Assembly: GCA_964436865.1 (NCBI GenBank)
Contig: CAYTFK010000106.1
Location: 1-19,464, forward strand
Direction of reading: 5' to 3'
Length of the DNA: 19,464 nucleotides
Origin: JAXGPP01 sp964436865
GTDB lineage: Bacteria; Planctomycetota; Planctomycetia; Pirellulales; Thermoguttaceae
Shown: in pieces, positions 8,219 through 15,536 of the stretch
Layout: the number at the start of each line of letters is the position of its first letter
How positions within the stretch are numbered: the stretch's first letter is position 1
The notes under the pieces: generated by a model
What the model was told of the DNA's origin: nothing
What the model saw: only the letters and a program-made list of their open reading frames with translations
Database searches by the model: none
Made by a program: the position numbers and the translations under genes

Positions 8219-9265
8219 TCAGGTAGTGCTGCACACCGATTCCACCGCGCCCAACCGGCGTTCTGGTGGGCGAACTACCGTTCCTGAGGTCGGCCTGTCG
8301 GGCTTCCGCCGATAGCCGTAGCGTCGGAGCATCGGCCCGGCGAGCAGCCAACAGGTCCGACGGTCGCGGGTCGACATCCTGTCGATCCACTCCACGTCGG
8401 GCTTCAGCCGAACGCTGCCTGCCAGCCGCATCCGATTGCCAGCAATCGTGTGGCCGATCGCCATCTCGCTGCCCGAAGCAATTCCGTCGATCACTTGTTC
8501 CATGTCGGCGCCCACCAGAACGCCGATGCGGGCCAGTTCTTGGGCCGGATCGACCACGAAATCCTCGTAACGCATGCGGATCGAGTTGCCGCGGGGCCAC
8601 TGTCGGGCGACGGCCTCGCACCGCAGGTTGGCGGCAATCCAGCCCAGCGCCGCTCGCCATACGCGGCACGGCTTGCTCGGGCCGGTCAGGCCGTCTTTGC
8701 CGTTCGAGGGGAGCCGTTTTTGCATCGACCACGCTACCCCGCGAACGTCACGCACGAGGTGCACGGCACGAAGATCGACGCCCGGCGTGCGTGCCAAAGC
8801 CGCGGCACGATAAGCGTTTTTTGAGGAATCGACCAGGATCGGCTTGCCGCAAACTCGCCGGATCGCGTCGAGCATTCCGGCGCTGGTGCGAGCATACCGC
8901 TGGAAAGCCGCCGACATGGCAGTGCCCGGGCGAAACACGAGCGGATTCCAGATTCGACCGAGCTCGAATCGCCTCGCCAACGGTTCAAATTCGGCGGTCG
9001 CCTCCGCGCCCACGACCTTGATCCACTGCAGCATAACCTGCGACCAGAACGGGCATTGGGGCACCAGGCTTCCGCACGCGCAGTACTGCGTCGCCACCCA
9101 CTGCTGATTGGCCGAGTGATACAACTCGCCGAGGCTCTCCATCTCGGGATGGTTGCCCAGGATCGTATCCAGAACCGTTGAGCCGCTCCGCCCCACGCCC
9201 ATCACATAAAGCAGCCGCAGAGGGAGGGCGTTGTCTGGTTCAGTTGAACGGCGATGGCCAAACAT
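8219..9265 (-). CDS. PAPS-dependent sulfotransferase (copy B)
   Basis: The 348-residue protein is a paralogue of the sulfotransferase at 5106-6131. It has GRSGSTVLD at 25-33, VDSSK at 145-149 and LVRDVRGVAWS at 170-180, the same residue positions as in copy A to within one residue. The cysteine motif is also conserved (C62, C64, C71 in YCACG and QCPFW), as is the C-terminal RRYGY. It should sulfate a glycan or other small acceptor using PAPS. GGGAG lies 5 bases before the ATG at 9265. It is the first gene of the leftward operon. The open frame extends upstream of 9265, but that stretch lies in the divergent promoter region and lacks family features. Sequence divergence between the copies suggests different acceptors. 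Confidence 0.85.
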   Translation of the reverse strand: MFGHRRSTEPDNALPLRLLYVMGVGRSGSTVLDTILGNHPEMESLGELYHSANQQWVATQYCACGSLVPQCPFWSQVMLQWIKVVGAEATAEFEPLARRFELGRIWNPLVFRPGTAMSAAFQRYARTSAGMLDAIRRVCGKPILVDSSKNAYRAAALARTPGVDLRAVHLVRDVRGVAWSMQKRLPSNGKDGLTGPSKPCRVWRAALGWIAANLRCEAVARQWPRGNSIRMRYEDFVVDPAQELARIGVLVGADMEQVIDGIASGSEMAIGHTIAGNRMRLAGSVRLKPDVEWIDRMSTRDRRTCWLLAGPMLRRYGYRRKPDRPTSGTVVRPPERRLGAVESVCSTT

Positions 9266-9454
9266 GTTGGCTCCCTTGGGTTTGGCGTCTGCCAACGGCG
9301 GAAGCGGCGAAGCTCGAGAAGACGTTGAGACGAGGGCCGAACAGGCGCCGGGAGTACCGGCAAAACGCGGCGCGGGAGTGTCCCAGGGTCGCCGAACTGG
9401 GTCAAGATCAAGTCCGACCGCGCACCCCCTGGTCAACGGTATACCAAAATCGCG

Positions 9455-9484
9455 TTGCCCTGCTTTCAGGGAGAACAGTATACT
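9455..9484 (+). promoter_or_regulatory. Putative sigma70-type promoter
   Basis: TTGCCC (9455-9460) and TATACT (9479-9484) are separated by 18 bases and point toward the exported POTRA-like protein gene, leaving a leader of about 50 bases. The -10 box lies in a palindrome (AGTATACT). A second GTATAC occurs 39 bases to the left. I saw no comparably good promoter for the leftward operon in this gap. Confidence 0.45.
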
Positions 9485-9540
9485 CCCGCCCCGCAACGGC
9501 TCGGGCATGGATGACTTCTTTCTCTCGGCGAGGCAGGCAC

Positions 9541-12006
9541 ATGAGGCGTGCGACGATTTGGGCGGCGTTGTTGGGCATGGCGATCGCGATGCCGGCGACC
9601 GCAGCCGAGGAGCCGTCTCTGGTGGGGGCGTTCGGAGAGGTCTCGCGTCTTGAGTTCCAGGGAGTGGCGAGCTTCGCAGAGCAGTCGATCCGGCAGGAGC
9701 TCGAAGATGATTTCCAGGTGATCGTGGCCAGCGATCCGGGGGCATCGCTCGACGAGTATCTGAGTCTTCTGGAGTTGAAGATCCGCGACGGATACCGCAA
9801 CGGCGGGTTTCGCGATGCCGCCGTGCGGGCCAGCGTGGACCCGTCCGGCGAGCGGATTTGCATCCAGGTCGACGAAGGCAACCGGTTCACTGCCGGAAAG
9901 ATCCTTATCCAGACCTCGGATGACTTGCTGGCGAATCGGCTTCGCGAGCGGCTGCTCGCGAAAGGCGACGACTTCGCCGGAAAGCACAAGCTCACCGGAG
10001 TAGAGTTAGCGCGTACCCGGGGTGAGGCTGCATCGAAAGCAGCGGTGTGGAAGACCGGCGAGCCGATCAAGTTCCGCCGCGATGCCGATCCGGATCTCAC
10101 GGAGAAGGTGCGCGAGGCGCTGGACGACCTGGGGTACGAGGGGGCACAGTTCGCGGTGCGTGTCGAAGCGGACCCGCTGGCGGAGCACGAGTACAACCTG
10201 TGCGTCGAGATCACCGAAACGGGCATCTCCACGGAGCCGGAGCTGGTTACGGTCTACGGATGTCGGAAGAACTCGGCAGTCGAGGTGCTCGAATACCTGG
10301 GGCTCGTTTCCGGCGAGACGAGGGGAGCGAACTGCCAGGAGCTTCGCGATCGCCTGTGGGCTTCCGGGCGATTCATGAAGCACGAGGTGTCGCGCGTGCC
10401 GCAGCTTGCCGCGGGGCGCTATGAATTGCGGATCGAACTGCAAGAGTACGACAAGGCGCCACCGCTTCGGCAGCCGCTTTCGACGGAAGAGGAGATTATG
10501 CTGAAGTGCCGCGACTGGCTCGCGGCCTGGCGGGATCGCGAGGAGGACCTGGTGGTGCGTCGCCAGTTCGCGGGGCATGAGGTGGAGGCGGCGATCTCGC
10601 GCGGCGACACGGTGGCGCTGGAAGTCGACGGCCACTACGGACTGATCGAGGCGGACCGGCTGCTGTACGTCGATTCGGCGGGGTCGGGAGCGATCAAAGT
10701 GCCGCTGGGAGAAGCCCGGCCGCAGGTGACGATTGGCATTCTGCCGTCTCCAGACTACCCGAATGACGACGGGGCGTTCGTCTGGACGCTGGCAGGTCAC
10801 GTACGCGCATCGGCGGACGGGGAGCCGCCGCCAGAAGGCGGCATCGAATTGGATCTGGCACCCGTGGCGTTCGTTGGCATGCTTTACGAGCGGGGCGCAG
10901 AAAGCTCACTTGTCGACGGCGTGCTCACGCTCGAGTCGGATCGTGAGTTCCGGCGGATCGCGGCAGAAAGCGGGGCGGTTCTCGAGTGGCGGCTGTTCGC
11001 CAAGGACGATGCGGAGGGCGCGAGTCCAACGCACATCACGTTCGAACGCGGCCGATGCGCCGCGCTTTGCGGGGAGATCGAGTCGCTGGCGGACGGGCGA
11101 CCCAACGAGTATCGCGAGGACGCGCCTCTTCGCTCCACACTGGGACGGTTCGCGGAAAAGCCGCAGGTACTCGCATGGCTGGCGAAGTGCGTGACCAAGG
11201 AGGGGCAGGATCCCGAGCGTACGCGAGTCGCGTTGCGGTTGTGCTCCCATCTTCTGCTCGGCTTTGCGGACGAGGCCATTGTGCTGTTGCGCGAGCGGGA
11301 GACGGACGAGAGTACGAAGTTCCACATTCCGGGGGCAACCGATGATCTGCCGCAGTCGGGTCCCGTCGCAATTGCCGCCTGGTGCGGCCCGACACTGGCT
11401 CATCGTGCGTTTCCGCGCGGATCGTGGGCCTCGACGCTCACCCGGGCTTCGACATTCGCACTGGCCGCCCAGCCGCGTTTCGCCCATGAAGAAATGAAGC
11501 GGCTTGCTGCCGCAGCGCCGGGGCCGCTCGCGGCGGTGACGACAGCGTATGCATTCCGCGCCATTGGTGCGGAGGAACCGGCCAGAACCGTGAGCCGGCA
11601 GGGAACCGAGCGGATTTCGCTGGACGAGTTCCGGGCCGACTATCGTCCGCTCCTGGACCCGAGCGCGATTTCAGGCCGGGTGATCGCGACCGCCGCCGGG
11701 TTCTTGCGCGGGCTTGGACGCGAGGAAATGGAGATGCTCGCCGAACCGCTGCCGGAGCGCTACCGGCCGCTCGTTGTCGGGTTCTGCCTGGAACTCAACC
11801 GGGACCAGCAGCGGTCGATCGACGAGGCGCTGCCGGCAGCCCTCGACTGGGCGTGGTCCAACGGGCTGGCGGAGGAGATCCGCGGCGAACTGGTGAAGGG
11901 ATCGCATCCGCCCAGGCCAGCACCGAGTCTGCCGGGCGACGACGAGCTGAAGCTCTGGGAACCCCGCCACGCCCTGGTTCCCGGCACCAGCGGCAGGCCC
12001 CGCTGA
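9541..12006 (+). CDS. Exported protein with POTRA-like N-terminal repeats, C-terminus unrecognised
   Basis: The 821-residue protein begins with a signal peptide: MRRATIW, a hydrophobic core, and an ATAA site near 19-22. Residues about 34-305 look like consecutive POTRA-type units. Unit 1 has LEFQGVASFAEQSIRQEL, a helix IRDGYRNGGFRDA at 81-93 and a VDEGNRFTAGKILI strand pair at 110-123. A unit near 185-228 contains EALDDLGYEGAQFAVRV. A unit near 232-303 contains YGCRKNSAVEVLEYLGLVSG and RLWASGRF. In BamA/TamA-like proteins such repeats bind client proteins in the periplasm. No 16-strand barrel or terminal aromatic signature follows; residues 320-821 look soluble and mixed, and I do not recognise them. 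ATG 9541 is chosen for GAGG 7 bases upstream and the signal peptide. The gene stands alone between the glycan operon and the sigma gene. Confidence 0.7.
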   Translation: MRRATIWAALLGMAIAMPATAAEEPSLVGAFGEVSRLEFQGVASFAEQSIRQELEDDFQVIVASDPGASLDEYLSLLELKIRDGYRNGGFRDAAVRASVDPSGERICIQVDEGNRFTAGKILIQTSDDLLANRLRERLLAKGDDFAGKHKLTGVELARTRGEAASKAAVWKTGEPIKFRRDADPDLTEKVREALDDLGYEGAQFAVRVEADPLAEHEYNLCVEITETGISTEPELVTVYGCRKNSAVEVLEYLGLVSGETRGANCQELRDRLWASGRFMKHEVSRVPQLAAGRYELRIELQEYDKAPPLRQPLSTEEEIMLKCRDWLAAWRDREEDLVVRRQFAGHEVEAAISRGDTVALEVDGHYGLIEADRLLYVDSAGSGAIKVPLGEARPQVTIGILPSPDYPNDDGAFVWTLAGHVRASADGEPPPEGGIELDLAPVAFVGMLYERGAESSLVDGVLTLESDREFRRIAAESGAVLEWRLFAKDDAEGASPTHITFERGRCAALCGEIESLADGRPNEYREDAPLRSTLGRFAEKPQVLAWLAKCVTKEGQDPERTRVALRLCSHLLLGFADEAIVLLRERETDESTKFHIPGATDDLPQSGPVAIAAWCGPTLAHRAFPRGSWASTLTRASTFALAAQPRFAHEEMKRLAAAAPGPLAAVTTAYAFRAIGAEEPARTVSRQGTERISLDEFRADYRPLLDPSAISGRVIATAAGFLRGLGREEMEMLAEPLPERYRPLVVGFCLELNRDQQRSIDEALPAALDWAWSNGLAEEIRGELVKGSHPPRPAPSLPGDDELKLWEPRHALVPGTSGRPR

Positions 12007-12132
12007 GACGGTTGGATGCATGGCGCGGACGTACACCTCTATCGGGCTATATCGATCTTGCATCGGGCGGCGAATTCGGGTCTCTTTAAGGCAGACAGAG
12101 CCTGGCGGCTGGTTTGTGGCTGCTTGGCCGGC

Positions 12133-12161
12133 TGTAACAATCGGCGGCGGTCGAGCGTTAT
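12133..12161 (+). promoter_or_regulatory. Possible ECF-type promoter upstream of the sigma factor
   Basis: TGTAAC (12133-12138), a 17-base spacer and CGTTAT (12156-12161) lie about 30 bases before the sigma factor start. The GTAAC-like -35 and CGT-containing -10 resemble ECF promoters and would suit autoregulation. This rests on one site and no alignment. Confidence 0.3.
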
Positions 12162-12190
12162 AGAAATAGACAGGGCCCGGGTACGAGAAG

Positions 12191-12763
12191 ATGGCGATGG
12201 CAGAACCCAGCCTCGACGGCCGGCAGCAGTCGGTCGTTGCCGCAGTCGACCAGTTCGAGGTTCGGCTGGTCCGCTACGCAACGCGCCTCCTGCGAGACGA
12301 AGATGCCGCGCGCGACGTGGTGCAGTTCGCCTTTTTGCGCCTCTGCGACCAGTCGCACAATGTGCCGCAAGAACGGGTAGGGCAATGGCTGTATACCGTG
12401 TGCCGCAACAAGGCCCTGGATCTGTTGCGCGTTCGGCGGAGGAGCGAGGGTTTGCCCGAAGCCGGCGAAACGGAGAGCCAAGAGCCTGGCCCGGCGGACG
12501 TCGCCGAGCAGCGGGATTTATACGGTCGTCTTTCGGCGGCCGTGGCGAGCCTGCCGCTCGTGCAGCGCGAGGCAATCGGTTTATGGGCCGAGGGCTTTTC
12601 CTACCGGGAGATCGCCCAAATTACCGGCCAGACCGAAGGCAGTCTCCGCGTGCTGGTATGCCGGGGTTTGAACCGGTTGCGTCAACATCCCGTAGCCCGG
12701 CAGTTGCTCGGCTCCGCGGCGGAGACTGTGCCGCTGCGCCCGGTAAGTCCGAAGGTAGTTTGA
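12191..12763 (+). CDS. ECF-type RNA polymerase sigma factor
   Basis: The 190-residue protein has only the sigma2 and sigma4 regions typical of ECF sigma factors. Region 2 covers about residues 20-85 (LVRYATRLLRDEDAARDVVQ, then QWLYTVCRNKALDLLR at 65-80). A short polar linker follows. Region 4 covers about 112-166, with LPLVQREAI, the helix-turn-helix FSYREIAQITGQTEGSLR and VCRGLNRLRQ. It would direct RNA polymerase to a dedicated promoter set. The next gene, 3 bases downstream, encodes a membrane protein with an anti-sigma-like N-terminus, which is probably its regulator. The start could instead be ATG 12197, which has GAGAAG 6 bases upstream. Its target genes are unknown. Confidence 0.9.
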   Translation: MAMAEPSLDGRQQSVVAAVDQFEVRLVRYATRLLRDEDAARDVVQFAFLRLCDQSHNVPQERVGQWLYTVCRNKALDLLRVRRRSEGLPEAGETESQEPGPADVAEQRDLYGRLSAAVASLPLVQREAIGLWAEGFSYREIAQITGQTEGSLRVLVCRGLNRLRQHPVARQLLGSAAETVPLRPVSPKVV

Positions 12764-12766
12764 GCG

Positions 12767-15229
12767 ATGAGTGTGCCACACGATCCCAGTGACCGCGAAC
12801 TTCGGGAAGCCCGGTGGACGGCGTATGCGCTGGGGCAACTAGAAGACGCCGAACGAGAGTCGGTTGCCGATGAGGCCGCCGTTTCGGCCGAAGCCCGGCG
12901 TTTCATCGGCGAGATCCAGGCCCTTGGCCCGCACGTGCGCGAGGCGCTTTCCCGTGAACCGCTTCCGGCCCCCTCTGCCACGCTGCGCCGAATGGTGGCC
13001 GAGCGGGTGGCTGACGGGCAGACCGTCATGCGTGCCTCCGGTTCGTCTCGCGTGGAGCAGCGTCGTTGGGTCTACGTCGTCGTGGCGACGGCTTGCATGA
13101 TCTACATTTCCGTGGTGGCGGCGCTACTGTTTCCTGCGCGGGGCAGAACAGATCTGGCAGCCCGTCCCGAGAGCGCCCCGCAGTCGGCGGAGCAGAACGC
13201 CGGTGCGCCGGCGGACGCGCTGGCATCCAAAGAGGGTCAGGCGGTACTGCGGGGCGGCTTCGCGTCTGAACCGGACTCGGCAGCCTCGCCGCCGAGCGAT
13301 GCGCCGGCAGCAGAAGGGACGGGACGAAGCTCTGCCACCATGACCGAGCAACGCCTGGCGGGAGGTCTTGCCGGAGAACGGCGGCAGACATCGGCCGTAG
13401 TCGATGGCGGTGCATTGGCGGGAGGTGATCGCAAGTCGAAGCTGGCCGAGAAACCCGCCAGCGATTTCTCCGCCGCGGTCCCGGCGGCGCCAGTCCTGGA
13501 ACCCTCGTCGGCCGATTGGTCCGCTGCGTCGACCAGCGACCCGGCGACACTCTCGGCCTTGGCCCCACCCGCACAGCCGCCATCCGGTGCGATGGGCATG
13601 GAAGCGGGCATTGGAGCGATGGGGGGCTTGGGCGGAGGGAGTGTCTCGGCCACTGTGCCGCCACATGCCGACGCAACACCCTACTTCCCAGTTCAACCGG
13701 GGCAGGATTTGACTGCTGCTTCGAGTGCAGCCACTCCGGCCCGGTCGGAGCCAAGGCCGAACCTTCCGATGCCGTACGGCAACAAGCTGGGCGTGTTGCC
13801 CGCGGTGCCGCCCGCGGCCGAGCAGTACGATCCGATCGTGGAGAATTCCCCGGTGCCGGTGTCCCGGCAGCCAGTTTCCACATTCTCCATCGACGTCGAT
13901 ACCGCGTCGTACGCCAACTTGCGGCGATTCCTCACCATGGGAATGCTGCCGCCGGGCGACGCCGTTCGGATCGAGGAGATGATCAACTACTTCAGCTACG
14001 ATTACCCGCCGCCGCGCGAAGGCGAGCCGTTCTCCGTCAATCTGGAGATCGCCCAGTGCCCGTGGAATTCGGAACACCGGCTGCTCCGCGTCGGGCTCAA
14101 GGGACGTGAGATCGACCGCCACGACCGCGGCCCGAGCAACCTTGTCTTCCTGCTGGATATTTCCGGCTCGATGTCCGACGAGTTGCCCCTGGTGAAGCAG
14201 GCCATGCGGCTACTGGTGGAACAGCTTGCCGCGGAGGATCGCGTCGCCATTGTGACCTATGCCAGCGAGACGGGAGTGCGGCTGCCGTCGACACGCGGCG
14301 AGCAGAAAGGGCAGATCCTCGCGGCGATCGAGTCGCTCGCACCAGGCGGGTCGACCAACGGCAGCGGCGGCATCCAACTTGCCTACCAGCAAGGGACCGA
14401 GAACTTTATCGCCGGCGGAACGAATCGCGTGATTTGGGCGACGGACGGCGATCTCAACGTCGGCATCACCCGGGACGAAGAGCTGGTGCGGTTCATCGAA
14501 GAGAAGGCCACCAGCGGCGTGTTTCTCACCGTGTTGGGATTCGGCACGGGCAGCCTCAAGGATTCCAAGCTCGAGAAACTGGCTGACAGGGGAAACGGCG
14601 TTTACGCCTACATCGACAATCTGCGCGAGGCCCGCAAGGTGCTCATCGAGCAAATGACCGGGAGTCTGATGACGATCGCCAAGGATGTCAAGCTGCAGAT
14701 CGGTTTCAATCCGGCCGAGGTTGCCGCCTACCGTCTGATCGGCTACGAGAACCGCCTGCTTGCCGCCCCCGACTTCGACAACGACCGCAAAGACGCCGGC
14801 GAAATCGGCGCCGGCCACACGGCGACGGCGCTCTACGAGCTGATCCCTCCCGGGGCGAGTGACGCCCCGGACGTCGCCGATCGCAAGGCCCCGCGCGACG
14901 GCGAAACATCGCCGGGTGCGGCCGCCGGCAGCGCCGTGACCGCCACGGTCAGCCTGCGTTACAAGGAGCCCGACGGCATGTACAGCCGCCGGTTGGACTT
15001 CTCCGTGCGCGACCAGGGCAAGCGGTTCGGCGAGGCTTCAACCGATTTTCAGTTTGCCGCCGCCGTCGGCGCTTTCGGCATGCTGTTGCGCGGCTCGCAA
15101 TACCGCGGCGATGCGACTTCGGCCGCGGTGGAAGAGTATGCCGCTTCCGCGGTGGGCAACGACCCGCAAGGCTACCGCGCCGAGTTCGTCGACCTCGTCC
15201 GGCGCGCCCGTCAACTCGGGCTTGAGTGA
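12767..15229 (+). CDS. Membrane-anchored vWA protein (YfbK-like, DUF3520) with anti-sigma-type N-terminus
   Basis: The 820-residue protein has four parts. Residues 1-100 form a charged cytoplasmic domain of the WTAYALGQLEDAERE type found in planctomycete anti-sigma proteins, with no cysteines and hence no zinc motif. Residues about 101-123 are one transmembrane helix. Residues about 124-345 are an Ala/Pro/Ser/Gly-rich linker that includes a Gly/Met-rich stretch. From about 350 comes a YfbK-like module: FSIDVDTASYANLRRFL, then a vWA domain with intact MIDAS residues (D464, S466 and S468 in DISGS, T530, D560) and a DUF3520-like end. The MIDAS binds a divalent metal for protein ligand binding. 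The older label Ca-activated chloride channel is not supported as a function. It starts 3 bases after the sigma gene, so coupled expression is likely; I infer that it senses an external ligand and releases or holds the sigma factor. Confidence 0.85.
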   Translation: MSVPHDPSDRELREARWTAYALGQLEDAERESVADEAAVSAEARRFIGEIQALGPHVREALSREPLPAPSATLRRMVAERVADGQTVMRASGSSRVEQRRWVYVVVATACMIYISVVAALLFPARGRTDLAARPESAPQSAEQNAGAPADALASKEGQAVLRGGFASEPDSAASPPSDAPAAEGTGRSSATMTEQRLAGGLAGERRQTSAVVDGGALAGGDRKSKLAEKPASDFSAAVPAAPVLEPSSADWSAASTSDPATLSALAPPAQPPSGAMGMEAGIGAMGGLGGGSVSATVPPHADATPYFPVQPGQDLTAASSAATPARSEPRPNLPMPYGNKLGVLPAVPPAAEQYDPIVENSPVPVSRQPVSTFSIDVDTASYANLRRFLTMGMLPPGDAVRIEEMINYFSYDYPPPREGEPFSVNLEIAQCPWNSEHRLLRVGLKGREIDRHDRGPSNLVFLLDISGSMSDELPLVKQAMRLLVEQLAAEDRVAIVTYASETGVRLPSTRGEQKGQILAAIESLAPGGSTNGSGGIQLAYQQGTENFIAGGTNRVIWATDGDLNVGITRDEELVRFIEEKATSGVFLTVLGFGTGSLKDSKLEKLADRGNGVYAYIDNLREARKVLIEQMTGSLMTIAKDVKLQIGFNPAEVAAYRLIGYENRLLAAPDFDNDRKDAGEIGAGHTATALYELIPPGASDAPDVADRKAPRDGETSPGAAAGSAVTATVSLRYKEPDGMYSRRLDFSVRDQGKRFGEASTDFQFAAAVGAFGMLLRGSQYRGDATSAAVEEYAASAVGNDPQGYRAEFVDLVRRARQLGLE
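14850..14870. repeat. Perfect palindrome inside the vWA coding sequence
   Basis: CCGGGGCG, spacer AGTGA and CGCCCCGG form an 8-bp perfect inverted repeat. It falls at codons about 695-701, in the variable stretch after ELIPPGA that breaks the DUF3520 region. It may be a small inserted palindromic element or a chance product of high GC. Confidence 0.5.
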
Positions 15230-15242
15230 CGCGCCCGGCCTT

Positions 15243-15285
15243 CCGGCTCCAGCCGGCATTTCGCGGGGCACGTTGCCCACGTGCC
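15243..15285 (+). terminator. Two short hairpins downstream of the vWA gene
   Basis: CCGGCT-CC-AGCCGG (15243-15256, followed by CATTT) and GGCACGT-TGCCC-ACGTGCC (15267-15285) lie 13-56 bases after the vWA stop. They could end the sigma/vWA transcript, but the T-tract is poor and the second hairpin may be a dispersed repeat instead. Confidence 0.3.
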
Positions 15286-15395
15286 ACCTCGCTCTTGGCC
15301 GGTCGCGCTTGCGGGTCGCGGCCGGGGTCGTTATTGTCGTTTAAGTGCTGAGGCAATATCTCCCGAGACGCGCATCATTCCACGAAAGGACGAGG

Positions 15396-15536
15396 ATGAT
15401 CCTCGCGGCCGGAATGCACCTTCAATCGCTGTGCCAGGGGCTCCCGTGGGATCAGAAAGCATGGAAGTTCAAGCATCTGCCCATCAGTGGGCGGAACGCG
15501 GCGCGACGCCCGATCTGTCAATTGCACCCACAGTGA
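15396..15536 (+). CDS. Possible 46-residue upstream ORF overlapping the phosphatase start
   Basis: An ATG at 15396 has an excellent ribosome-binding site (AAAGGA, 5 bases upstream) and opens 46 codons that overlap, out of frame, the start of the APP1-type gene. The peptide begins MILAAGMHLQSL and has no recognisable domain. It may be a leader ORF coupling translation to the downstream gene, a chance frame, or a sign that the downstream gene begins here with a frame error in the sequence. It is listed because its start signal is stronger than any seen for the larger gene. Confidence 0.2.
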   Translation: MILAAGMHLQSLCQGLPWDQKAWKFKHLPISGRNAARRPICQLHPQ

